Assembly (NCBI GenBank): GCA_031550535.1
Contig: JAVBOM010000008.1
Span: 124,001 to 188,000, forward strand
DNA: 64,000 nucleotides
Origin: Avichristensenella sp031550535
GTDB taxonomy: Bacteria; Bacillota; Clostridia; Christensenellales; Aristaeellaceae
Direction: 5' to 3'
Shown: positions 35,876 through 44,696 of the stretch, in pieces
Numbering within the stretch: the stretch's first letter is position 1
Layout of the letters: the number at the start of each line of letters is the position of its first letter
The notes under the pieces: model-generated
What the model saw: the letters and a program-made list of their open reading frames with translations, nothing else
The model's database searches: none
What the model was told of the DNA's origin: nothing
Made by a program: the position numbers and the translations under genes

Positions 35876-37450
35876 TCAGTCCACGGACGCCTCGTACCGC
35901 TCGCGCGCGGCCTGGTAGATGGCAAGGTACCCGGCGATGTCCATGTTCTCCACCTGCTTGACATACGCGTCCCAGTTGCTCAGCGGCTCGTCGCCCTTGA
36001 CGAATTTCGCGGTCATGTTCTTGACATATGTCAGGAGATCCTCATACCCGCGCAGGGCTTCCGCTTCCTCCGTTGTGAAGGTGAACGGCAGCCAGCGCTC
36101 TTCCACCGGCAGGAAGTACGGCTCCATCTGGAGCGCCGCCGCGATGGCGTCCGGCTGGGTCTCGTAGCCCGAGAAGTACTTGGGCGAAACGACGGAGATG
36201 TACTCGCCGCCGGGGCGCGGTGAATATCGGGCCAGTGCGGTGTCCAGCGTCATGCCGTCGGGGTTATGCAGGATGTCGTCCACAAACGTCGGCACACCGT
36301 CCACATACGTGAAGGTCTCCCCCTCCACGCCCATGAACAGCAGCAGCATGCCGTCGTCGCCAAAGAAGTAATCCACCCATTTGGCCGTTTCCACAGGATA
36401 TTTGTTATCCGCAGTGATGACGAACTGACCGCCGTGCGCGACGGCCGAGCCGACGTTTGTAAATATCTGGTCGCCATACGGACCTTTGAGCACCGGCACG
36501 CCGGTGTACGAATCCGGCAGGTTGACCACCGCGCCGGTGATGCTGTTCAGCGCGCCGTAGATGCCGGTGTTGCCCTTGGCCACGCGCGTCGGCGCGTCGA
36601 TGGTGAAGATTTCCGGCTCGATCAGCCCTTCGGCATACATCTTGTGCAGGTATTCGAGAACCTCTTTATACTTGGCGTCCGTGCGGAAGAAGCGCAGCGC
36701 GCCGGTCGCCCTGTCGATGTCCACGTTCTCATGCTTCTCCCCGCGGTTCATCAGATCCCAGGAGCCCAGGAACGTCTTGACGAGCGCGGGCAGCAGGCCG
36801 CTGGACGCGGTGCCGAGCGGGATCTCGTTGTTCGGATCGCCGTCACCGTCGGCATCCTGTTCCTTGAACGCAACGAGCATCTCGTAGAACTCATCCGTGG
36901 TCGTCGGCATGGTCAGGCCCAGATTCTCCAGCCACGCGGGCTGCACGAAGAGTTTCAGCCCGGCCATCAGTGCCGGCGACTCCTCGTACAGGGACGGGAG
37001 CGAATAAATGTGGCCGTCCGGCATGGTGATCGCGGCGCGGATGGCCGGGTTTTCCTCCATGCGGCGGGTAAGGTTGGGCATGTGCTCCTCGATCAGATCC
37101 TCCAGCGGGATGAACAGCCCGTCCGCGCCGTAGATGGCCAGCTCGCCCGCCGTGAACTTGCAAGCCCAGTAGGCGTCCGGCAGCACGTCCGCCGCGAGCG
37201 AGAGGTTGCGCCGCTCAACGAAGTTCGTCATCGGCACGGCTTCCCAGTTGATCTTGATGTTGGTGCGGGCCGCGTACTCTTTCCAGACGAGCATTTCGTT
37301 CCATTCGCTGTGCGAGTTGAACATCTCGGACATAAAGTTCATCTCGATCGGCTCCTGGACGATCGGGAGCGCGTTCTCCTCCGCGAGCGCCAAAGGCATC
37401 AGCCCAAGCGACAGCACTAGCGCGAGGAACAGGGAAGTTCGCTTCTTCAT
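35876..37450 (-). CDS. Sugar ABC transporter solute-binding protein (cluster 2)
   Basis: The 524-residue LplA-type binding protein starts with a signal peptide ending ALA before EENALP, a signal-peptidase I site with no lipobox cysteine. The mature protein has an Asp-rich loop DADGDGDPNNEIP, similar in place to loops in paralogues, possibly calcium-binding. It follows its permease pair by 176 bases. The genes after it (GH20, nagB, nagA) suggest an N-acetylhexosamine-containing oligosaccharide as ligand. Confidence 0.9.
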   Translation of the reverse strand: MKKRTSLFLALVLSLGLMPLALAEENALPIVQEPIEMNFMSEMFNSHSEWNEMLVWKEYAARTNIKINWEAVPMTNFVERRNLSLAADVLPDAYWACKFTAGELAIYGADGLFIPLEDLIEEHMPNLTRRMEENPAIRAAITMPDGHIYSLPSLYEESPALMAGLKLFVQPAWLENLGLTMPTTTDEFYEMLVAFKEQDADGDGDPNNEIPLGTASSGLLPALVKTFLGSWDLMNRGEKHENVDIDRATGALRFFRTDAKYKEVLEYLHKMYAEGLIEPEIFTIDAPTRVAKGNTGIYGALNSITGAVVNLPDSYTGVPVLKGPYGDQIFTNVGSAVAHGGQFVITADNKYPVETAKWVDYFFGDDGMLLLFMGVEGETFTYVDGVPTFVDDILHNPDGMTLDTALARYSPRPGGEYISVVSPKYFSGYETQPDAIAAALQMEPYFLPVEERWLPFTFTTEEAEALRGYEDLLTYVKNMTAKFVKGDEPLSNWDAYVKQVENMDIAGYLAIYQAARERYEASVD

Positions 37451-37626
37451 GATGTGGAATCCTCCTTCTCTTTTTAGGTCGTCGTGGTTGGCTGTGAAAA
37501 ACGCTCTTCACATACGCATCAATGGCCCACGCCATGGGAAACAAAGGAAAGCGGGGAGAAGGCGCACGAAACCAGACCGCACGAAAAGCACGGCAAACGC
37601 ACGGCGATATGATTCTGGGATTTTGC

Positions 37627-38535
37627 CTATCCTTTGACCGCTCCCACCATCACGCCCTTGGCGAAGTACTTCTGCACAAAAGGATAGATCATCATGATCG
37701 GCACGCTTGACACCACAATGAGCGCGTACTTGATGCCCTCCGCCATCATCACCTGCTGGTCCGCCGCCGCGGCGGCGTCTCCGCCCATGATGTCCTGCAT
37801 CTGGAACTGGACGAGTATTTCGCGCAGGATGAGCTGCAGCGGGTATTTTTTCGCGTCGGACAGGTAGATCAGCGCCGAGAAATACGCGTTCCAGTGCTGC
37901 ACGCCGTAGTAGATCACCATGACCGCGAGAATCGGCATGGACAGCGGCAGCACGATGCGGAACAGCACCGCGATGTTGCCGCATCCATCGATGATACCGG
38001 CCTCCTGCAACTCCTTGGGGATGGATGTCTCAAAATAGGATCGCATGATAATGCAGTTGAACATGGAGATGGACGCGGGCAGCAGGATGGCCCACATCGT
38101 GTCGTACAGCCCCAGGCCGCGCACGACCAGATACAGCGGGATCATGCCGCCGGAGAAGAACATCGTGAACGTCAGAAGGCGGCCGATCACGACGCGGCCC
38201 GTGAAATCCTGGCGCGAGAGCGGGTAGGCCGTGGCGGTCGTCATCACCAGGTTGATCAGCGTGCCTAGAACCGTGTAGACGATCGTGTTCCGGTAGCCGG
38301 TCAGAACCTTCTGGTACGTGAACACCTTCCGGTACGCATCCAGGTTGCTGCCCTTGGGCCAGATACACACATTGCCGTGCATGACTTCCGCGGGCGCGGA
38401 GATGGACGCGACCAGCACATACCACAGCGGAAACGCGATCATCACCAGGACCACAAAGAGCAGCGCGTACACCACGCCCGTGAAGGCACGATCCCCGGCG
38501 GTCATCCGGATTGCGCCTGTGTTCGCTTTTCGCAT
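37627..38535 (-). CDS. Sugar ABC permease, LplC/YtcP type (cluster 2)
   Basis: About 302 residues and six membrane segments, with the EAA loop EAGIIDGCGN and the shared C-terminal GAVKG. ATG 38535 is chosen because GGGGGC lies 6 bases upstream; a GTG two codons earlier is possible. It is separated from its LplB partner by 11 bases. With 38547 it forms the membrane part of the cluster 2 importer. Confidence 0.88.
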   Translation of the reverse strand: MRKANTGAIRMTAGDRAFTGVVYALLFVVLVMIAFPLWYVLVASISAPAEVMHGNVCIWPKGSNLDAYRKVFTYQKVLTGYRNTIVYTVLGTLINLVMTTATAYPLSRQDFTGRVVIGRLLTFTMFFSGGMIPLYLVVRGLGLYDTMWAILLPASISMFNCIIMRSYFETSIPKELQEAGIIDGCGNIAVLFRIVLPLSMPILAVMVIYYGVQHWNAYFSALIYLSDAKKYPLQLILREILVQFQMQDIMGGDAAAAADQQVMMAEGIKYALIVVSSVPIMMIYPFVQKYFAKGVMVGAVKG

Positions 38536-38546
38536 CGTCACGCCCC

Positions 38547-39485
38547 CTACCAGATCCGGACATCGCTCACTTTGCGGGCGACGCGGTTGACAATCAGCAT
38601 GAGCGTGAAGTTGATCATCGAGTTAAAGAGGCCCACCGCCGTGGAGAAAGAATACTGCGCGCCCATGATGCCCTTCCTGTACACGTAGGTCGATACCACC
38701 TCCGACGCGTCCATCGTCAGGTCGTTTTGCATCAGGTACACCTTCTCAAAGCCCACGTTCATCACCTTTCCCACCTCCAGGATGAACAGGATGATCGCCG
38801 TGGGGATGATGGACGGCAGATTGATGTGCAGGATCTGCTTCCAGCGGGACGCGCCGTCCATCGCGGCGGCCTCGTAGAGCTGTACGTCGATGCCGCTGAG
38901 CGCGGCCAGGTAGATGATCGAGCCCCACCCCGCGCCCTGCCAGATGCCGGAGGCGACATAGAGCGCCTTGAACCACGCGGGATCGGTCATATAGTAGTGG
39001 GGTGTGCCTCCCAGCGCGACGACCCAGTGATTGACGAGGCCGGTGGATGGCGACAGGAACGCCATCAGCATGGAAACGACGACGGTGATGGACAGGAAGT
39101 GCGGCGCGTAGGTGATCGTCTGCGCGATACGCCTGATACGGCTGCTTCGCACCTCGTTGAGCAGCAGGGCCAGCAGCAGCGGGGCCGGAAAGCCGAACAC
39201 GAGCTGGTACAGGCTGATGAGCAGCGTGTTTTTCAGTATCACCGGGAAGTAATACGACGTGAACAGCGCCTCAAAGTGCTTGAACCCCACCCAATCGCTG
39301 GCAAACATGCCCCTGCGGAACGAGTAGTTTTTAAACGCGATCTGCAGGCCGAACATCGGCCCGTAATGGAAGATGAAAAAGAACGCGAGACCCGGGAGAA
39401 TCAGCAAGTACAAATCCCAGTTGCGGCGCAGGCGGAGCCGCTTGGCGAGTGACTGCCTGGGGAGCCCATGAGAGGCGGAGAGCAT
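38547..39485 (-). CDS. Sugar ABC permease, LplB/YteP type (cluster 2)
   Basis: This 312-residue permease has six membrane segments and the EAA loop YEAAAMDGAS near residue 215. It is the first gene of cluster 2 after the ROK regulator. A strong promoter with a palindrome overlapping the -10 lies in the short gap between them (39514-39556), so it is the best candidate for ROK-controlled expression. Confidence 0.9.
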   Translation of the reverse strand: MLSASHGLPRQSLAKRLRLRRNWDLYLLILPGLAFFFIFHYGPMFGLQIAFKNYSFRRGMFASDWVGFKHFEALFTSYYFPVILKNTLLISLYQLVFGFPAPLLLALLLNEVRSSRIRRIAQTITYAPHFLSITVVVSMLMAFLSPSTGLVNHWVVALGGTPHYYMTDPAWFKALYVASGIWQGAGWGSIIYLAALSGIDVQLYEAAAMDGASRWKQILHINLPSIIPTAIILFILEVGKVMNVGFEKVYLMQNDLTMDASEVVSTYVYRKGIMGAQYSFSTAVGLFNSMINFTLMLIVNRVARKVSDVRIW

Positions 39486-39513
39486 CGCTTGACTTCCCTC
39501 CCTGGTTCATTTT

Positions 39514-39556
39514 TATCGTTTTCGATATAATAAGGCATATGCATAGGATTTGTCAA
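39514..39556 (-). promoter_or_regulatory. Promoter with candidate operator for cluster 2
   Basis: On the minus strand a consensus TTGACA (39551-39556) and TATTAT (39527-39532) are 18 bases apart. A perfect inverted repeat TATCG-N4-CGATA (39514-39527) overlaps the -10, the position expected for a repressor. The ROK regulator encoded just upstream is the likely binder. Confidence 0.7.
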
Positions 39557-39616
39557 TAGCTTTAGCCACTGTACACTAAATATTTGTATTTGATCGGTTT
39601 CACATCAGCCGGCGCA

Positions 39617-40849
39617 TTATACGCCATCCCCGATGAACGCGTCGCCCCAAGTGCCGTATTCCTCGTGCATCATGAGGAATGCGGCGCCGATGGCGTCAAA
39701 AACATCGCCCTGGTTCGATGCCTCCAACTGCACGGCGCTGCTGGGTTCAATGGGGCAGCAGGCCCAGATTTCCTCGCGGACGCGCTCCAGGAAGCCGGGG
39801 ATCATCATGATCTCGCCGGAAAAGATGATCTTCTGCGGATTGACCAGCACCACGGCGTGCACGATCGTATCGGCCAGCAGGTGGACCGCCTCATCGTAAA
39901 TGGCGCGGGCGTCCGGGTCATCCATCTCCACGGCGGCGATAAAATCCGCGATGGTGAGTGCGCGCGCAGAGTCGGTCAGCTGCCGGCGAAAGAGCGGAAA
40001 CCGCCCCGCCCCAAGGCCTTCCGACAGCTTAGCCGTGAGCGCCTGGTAGCTGATCTCGCTCTCCAGGCAGCCGGTGCGGCCGCAGCGGCAAAGTCTGCCG
40101 CCTTCGCGCAGGACCTTCAGGTGGCCGATCTCCCCGGCCGTATTGGTCTCGCCCGAAAAGATCTTGTTGCCTAGCAGCACCACCATGCCCACACCGCTTT
40201 TGACCAGCACATACAGCATGTTGGAGACGTTGGTGTTCTCCTTGCGCATCTTGTGCGCCAGCATGGTCACTTTCATCGTGTGATCCACGCGGACGGGCAG
40301 ACCAAACTCCGCCTCCAACATTTGTTTGATCGGGATGTTCGTCATGCCCGTGATGCCCGCGTAGCGCACCAAAACGCCGCGTTGGCTGTCCACGACGCCC
40401 GGCGCGCCCACACCGATGCCGCAGATTTTCGCGCGCCTATCGCCCAGGGCCTCGATACGCTCCGCGATGGCGGTCAGCATGAGGTCGATGAGCTCCGGCG
40501 CGGTGACGCCGGACGCCAGCGGAACGCTCTGCTGGCCGACGCACTTGCCCGCAAAATCCAGTGCCACGGCACAAAGCATGATGCCGCTGAACTTCACGCC
40601 GATGAAGTATTGGCCCGATGGGTTGATGGACAGCCAGGTGGCCTTTCGCCCGACCGGCGCGCCGCCAGAGCCGGATTCATAGATCAGCCCGTCCCGCAGC
40701 AGTTTTTCGATGTTTTGCAGCACGGTCTCCATACTCAGGCCCGATAGCGTTTTCACGCTGGAGCGGGACATGTACGGCTCCATGCGAATGATGTCGAGAA
40801 TGGTGTTGCGGTGCTGCTTTTTGCGTTCGCTTACGGTCCGTTTGTTCAT
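39617..40849 (-). CDS. ROK-family transcriptional regulator (NagC/XylR type)
   Basis: The 410-residue protein has an N-terminal winged helix-turn-helix (about 10-70, with SVKTLSGLSMETV) and a C-terminal sugar-kinase fold with the ROK zinc site CRCGRTGCLE and an ASP-like GVGAPGVVD motif. ROK repressors leave DNA when they bind a sugar or sugar phosphate. It is upstream of and in line with the cluster 2 importer; its own promoter is at 40874-40902. GlcNAc-6-P or a related amino sugar is a reasonable inducer given nagA/nagB. Inference. Confidence 0.9.
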   Translation of the reverse strand: MNKRTVSERKKQHRNTILDIIRMEPYMSRSSVKTLSGLSMETVLQNIEKLLRDGLIYESGSGGAPVGRKATWLSINPSGQYFIGVKFSGIMLCAVALDFAGKCVGQQSVPLASGVTAPELIDLMLTAIAERIEALGDRRAKICGIGVGAPGVVDSQRGVLVRYAGITGMTNIPIKQMLEAEFGLPVRVDHTMKVTMLAHKMRKENTNVSNMLYVLVKSGVGMVVLLGNKIFSGETNTAGEIGHLKVLREGGRLCRCGRTGCLESEISYQALTAKLSEGLGAGRFPLFRRQLTDSARALTIADFIAAVEMDDPDARAIYDEAVHLLADTIVHAVVLVNPQKIIFSGEIMMIPGFLERVREEIWACCPIEPSSAVQLEASNQGDVFDAIGAAFLMMHEEYGTWGDAFIGDGV

Positions 40850-40873
40850 GTGGAATCCCCTCCATTGATATGA

Positions 40874-40902
40874 ATTATATCTTAACCGATTAAATTATGC
40901 AA
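40874..40902 (-). promoter_or_regulatory. Promoter of the ROK regulator gene
   Basis: On the minus strand TTGCAT and a perfect TATAAT (40874-40879) are 17 bases apart, with a TTAA-N4-TTAA symmetric element in the spacer (40882-40893) that could serve autoregulation. Confidence 0.6.
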
Positions 40903-40991
40903 GCGAAAAGCGCCACTCAAACGCAATGGGTGCCTGCGGGACCAATGTCATGAAGCCAATCCTTTTGCCCGGACATAAAACGACAAATATG

Positions 40992-41019
40992 TTGCCAATC
41001 CCTGGATATTTGCTATAAT
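40992..41019 (+). promoter_or_regulatory. Promoter of the hybrid histidine kinase gene
   Basis: TTGCCA and TATAAT are separated by 16 bases, 43 bases before the start codon at 41063. The match to sigma-A consensus is good. Confidence 0.65.
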
Positions 41020-41062
41020 GTTCACATTCACATAGATATGGATAAAAGGGGTTGAGCGCCGG

Positions 41063-44000
41063 ATGAAACGCATACTTTCCTCTCTCTGCGCTTTTTTTCT
41101 GTTCCTTGCGGTTTTTAGCCCGGCAGCGCTCGCTTCCGATGCCGGGAATGCGAAAGAAACCCTGCATTTCATTATTAATACCGATGAATCGACCGTGGTG
41201 GATCAACTCCTCTACCGCGCGTTGCAGCGCATCGGCTATAACATGACGATGGACGCCGCGCCGATGACATACGCCATCCAGATGGCCAACTCGGGCGAGC
41301 GCGACGCGTTGGCGTCCCAGGTGAAGGGCCTGGAGGCGAACTTCCCAAACCTCGTCATGGTCCCCGAGCAGCTATGCGACGTCAGCTTTCCGGCCTTTGT
41401 ACGGGCGGACTCCGGGCTTACGATCAACGCGTGGGCGGACCTTTCCGGCCTCGTTGTTGGCCATCTGTATCAAAAAACCTTTATCATCAATCATTTGCCG
41501 CAGGATATTGCCGGCTCGATTCAGCGGGAAACATTTTATGATCTCAACCTTGCGCTTTCGGCGGGGGAATGCGATGTCATCATCACCAGCAGTACCCTTG
41601 GCCGCAAGCTGATCACGCTGGATGGCATTGTGCAGTCGGGCAGCCTTGACAATCTGCCTTCTTTTACGTATCTGAACAAAAAGCACGAGGCGCTGATCCC
41701 CGCCATCTCCGAAAGCCTTGCCGAAATGAAAGCCGACGGGACATACGACAGCATTGTGCGCGGGGAGTGGCAGGACCCGAACCACAAACCCAGCATCCTG
41801 CATATTTCATCCTACTATCCGGAGGATTTGTGGGATGCCAGAATCAAAGAGGGAATCCTGTCCGTGCTAAACGCGGAGGACGATATTTCATATTATAATA
41901 TCCCGCTCTACGCGAACCGCTTCAGCTCGGAGTATGAACAGGCGAAAAACGCGTACTATTCCATCCGGACCATTGTGCTGTCAAACCCCCCGGATGTGCT
42001 GATTGTGTCGGATAACTACGCGCTTTCCTTTGTCTGTAACTACTACGCGGTCTTTTTCAGCGGCATCCCGGTCGTGCTGTGCGATATCAACGGTGAAATC
42101 GAGTACCTGTGGGAGCTTGGCAACAGCTACACCGGCATATGGGAAACCATTCCGGCGCGGGAAACCGCCGGGATGATCAAAACGCTTTTCCCGCAGACCA
42201 CGGATATTTTCGTCATCAACGACTACACGGAAAATGGCGTTGCATGGCGGGGCGATATCGAGAAGGCGCTGGGCGGCTCTTTCGAGGGAATGCGCGTGTC
42301 GTACAGCGAAAATGTCCCGCACGCCGACTTGCTTGCCCACATTGCCGCGCTCCCCAAGAGCGCCGCCATTCTGCTCGGCGGCTACTCCACCGACGCGGAC
42401 GGCGTGTATTTTTCCCGCACACAATTCGACGCCCTCGTTTGTTCGCGAACAGACCTGCCGGTGTTCGGGATGTCGTACGGTAGCGTTGGCAACGGGCAGG
42501 TCGGCGGGAAATATGTGGATCCGCTGTACCAAGGGGAAGCGGCGGCGCGCATGGCGGTTGATCTGAGCGCGGATGTGCGGGCCGGGAACGCCCTGACGCT
42601 GCCAGACCCAATCCGCGATACGGTCGGGAATACCCGCTGGATATTTGATGATGCCGTGCTGCTGTCCCGCTCGATCAACCGCGCGCTGATCCCATCCGGC
42701 GCCGAGCTGATCAACCACAAGCTCTCCGTGCGCGAAGCAAACCCGCAGGCGTTCGCCCTGATGATGATCGCTGGGGCGCTGGGCATCATTCTGATTGTGG
42801 GCCTCTCGATCTTCACGGTGGCGATGCAGCAAAAAAACCGCAATCTCTCCCAGACGCAGAAGAGCCTGCACACGGCCGAAGAGCTGAAAGAGGCCGCCGA
42901 CTCCGCAAACAGGGCAAAGAGCTTGTTTTTGTCGAACATGAGCCATGAAATTCGCACGCCGCTCAACGCAATCATCGGCATGGCCAAAATCGCGAAGGAT
43001 TCCGACGACCTTCTGAGAATTCGGAACTGCCTCTCCACGGTGGAGGGCTCCTCCATGCACCTGCTATCCCTTATCAACGATATTTTGGATATATCGAAAA
43101 TAGAGTCCGGGAAGCTGGAACTGTTCAACGAACCGTTTGATCTGGAAAAGATGCTGCACACGCTGACCGACGTGGTCACTGTCCGCGGCAGGGAAAAACA
43201 GCAGGAGCTGCTGATATGGCTGGATGAAAACGTGCCGACGCGCCTGTACGGCGATTCGATGCGCCTTTCTCAGGTCATTATCAACCTGCTGACGAACGCG
43301 ATAAAGTTCTCGGAGCAAGAAGCGAAAATCATCCTCTATGTCAGGCTGCTGAACCGCTCGGACAGCGAAGCGACCCTTCAGTTTGCCGTGGAGGACAACG
43401 GAATCGGCATGACACCCGACCAGGCGGCCACGGTGTTCCAGGCTTTCCAGCAAGCGGACAACAGCATCTCCAAGCGGTATGGCGGCACCGGGCTCGGCCT
43501 TGCTATCTCGCAAAAAATCGTTCAGATGATGGGCGGGGAAATTGTCGTGCAAAGCGAACCCGGCGTGGGGAGCCGCTTCACGCTGGATGTCCGGCTTGGC
43601 ATTTCGGCGGATAGCGCGCGGGACGAGGACCCTTCGGCGTCCCGCGCCGCGTTTCCGCAGATGAACGTGCTGGTCGTTGACGACTACCCGCTCGTAAGGG
43701 AATACATTTCGTATCTGCTTGACGCGCGCGGCATACGAAACAGCAGCGCCGCGAATTATCAGGAAGCCGGCGCGATCCTGGACCGGGAAAAAGCGGCGGG
43801 CTCCCCGATCAACCTCATTCTGATGGACTATCGTATGCCGGAAGTTGACGGCATCGAAGGGGCCCGGCGCATTTGCGCCCAGGGCAAGCATTCCGCGGTC
43901 ATTGTGCTGATGTCGATCCATGATGTGGAACCGGTTTGGGACAAGGCGGAAGCCGCCGGTATCCATCTTTTCATGCAGAAGCCTGTCTTGCCGAACGCAT

Positions 44001-44464
44001 TGCGCGACACGCTGAGCGAGGCTTTCGGGCTGAAAACAAGGCGCGCCGCACACGAACAGGCGGACGCGATAGCCACCTATCCCGAAAAGTGCATTCTGCT
44101 CGTGGAAGATATTGAGATCAACCGCGAGATCGTCAAGGCGATCCTGGAGAGGTCACAGGTGAAAGTGATCGAAGCCCAGAACGGCAAGGAGGCCGTGGAG
44201 CTTTTTCAGGCGCACGCGGAAGACATCGACCTGATCTTTATGGACATACAAATGCCGGTGATGGACGGATATACCGCCACGAAGGCGATCCGGGAGAGCG
44301 TGCGGAACGGCGGAGCGGACGTTCCGATTATCGCCATGACGGCCAACGCGTTTCGCGAGGACATCGAGTTGGCGCTGCAATCCGGCATGAACGGACACAT
44401 CAGCAAGCCGATCGATGAAAAGCGGCTATACGAGGAATTTAAAAAGCACTGGGGGCAGCGATAA
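41063..44464 (+). CDS. Hybrid sensor histidine kinase with two periplasmic-binding-type modules and two receiver domains
   Basis: The 1133-residue protein starts with a signal peptide (about 1-25). A SBP_bac_3-like domain (about 30-245) is followed by a second binding fold of the ABC_sub_bind type (about 250-560), a transmembrane helix (about 566-590) and a short coiled coil. Then come HisKA with SHEIRTPLN (H628), a HATPase domain with NLLTNAIKF and GGTGLGLAIS, and two receiver domains with phospho-acceptors D922 and D1061. The tandem sensors could detect two ligands or a ligand-carrier pair. No separate response regulator is nearby. It lies alone between two sugar clusters. The output partner is unknown. 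Confidence 0.88.
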   Translation: MKRILSSLCAFFLFLAVFSPAALASDAGNAKETLHFIINTDESTVVDQLLYRALQRIGYNMTMDAAPMTYAIQMANSGERDALASQVKGLEANFPNLVMVPEQLCDVSFPAFVRADSGLTINAWADLSGLVVGHLYQKTFIINHLPQDIAGSIQRETFYDLNLALSAGECDVIITSSTLGRKLITLDGIVQSGSLDNLPSFTYLNKKHEALIPAISESLAEMKADGTYDSIVRGEWQDPNHKPSILHISSYYPEDLWDARIKEGILSVLNAEDDISYYNIPLYANRFSSEYEQAKNAYYSIRTIVLSNPPDVLIVSDNYALSFVCNYYAVFFSGIPVVLCDINGEIEYLWELGNSYTGIWETIPARETAGMIKTLFPQTTDIFVINDYTENGVAWRGDIEKALGGSFEGMRVSYSENVPHADLLAHIAALPKSAAILLGGYSTDADGVYFSRTQFDALVCSRTDLPVFGMSYGSVGNGQVGGKYVDPLYQGEAAARMAVDLSADVRAGNALTLPDPIRDTVGNTRWIFDDAVLLSRSINRALIPSGAELINHKLSVREANPQAFALMMIAGALGIILIVGLSIFTVAMQQKNRNLSQTQKSLHTAEELKEAADSANRAKSLFLSNMSHEIRTPLNAIIGMAKIAKDSDDLLRIRNCLSTVEGSSMHLLSLINDILDISKIESGKLELFNEPFDLEKMLHTLTDVVTVRGREKQQELLIWLDENVPTRLYGDSMRLSQVIINLLTNAIKFSEQEAKIILYVRLLNRSDSEATLQFAVEDNGIGMTPDQAATVFQAFQQADNSISKRYGGTGLGLAISQKIVQMMGGEIVVQSEPGVGSRFTLDVRLGISADSARDEDPSASRAAFPQMNVLVVDDYPLVREYISYLLDARGIRNSSAANYQEAGAILDREKAAGSPINLILMDYRMPEVDGIEGARRICAQGKHSAVIVLMSIHDVEPVWDKAEAAGIHLFMQKPVLPNALRDTLSEAFGLKTRRAAHEQADAIATYPEKCILLVEDIEINREIVKAILERSQVKVIEAQNGKEAVELFQAHAEDIDLIFMDIQMPVMDGYTATKAIRESVRNGGADVPIIAMTANAFREDIELALQSGMNGHISKPIDEKRLYEEFKKHWGQR

Positions 44465-44559
44465 GGAACGCCTTCCCCAAGATTGATCGCCTGTGCCCCG
44501 ATGCGCTCGGCGAACAGTTCCTGTTTCTCCGGCGATGCCGGGTTCTTTCGATTTTTGAT

Positions 44560-44619
44560 GGCGGCTCTAATTTGAAAAAACGGGCACCATGAGAGGCTTT
44601 CGCTAGAAATCCTTACTTC
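44560..44619 (+). repeat. RE-1 repeat, copy 6
   Basis: This is a diverged copy: GGCGGCTCTAATTTG with AAACGGGCACC, then GGCTTTC and GAAATCC around GCTA. It lies between convergent genes, just before the terminator at 44630. Confidence 0.75.
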
Positions 44620-44629
44620 GGCATGATAA

Positions 44630-44665
44630 AAGCCTTCTGTGTTCTTTTTCTATCACAGAAGGCTT
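44630..44665. terminator. Bidirectional terminator
   Basis: A 12-bp stem (AAGCCTTCTGTG with CACAGAAGGCTT) has a 12-base loop. A T-run follows on the minus strand. It lies between the kinase gene (+) and the enolase-superfamily gene (-). Confidence 0.8.
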
Positions 44666-44696
44666 CCTTACAGAAAACTTGCGCAGGCGCCAGCGC

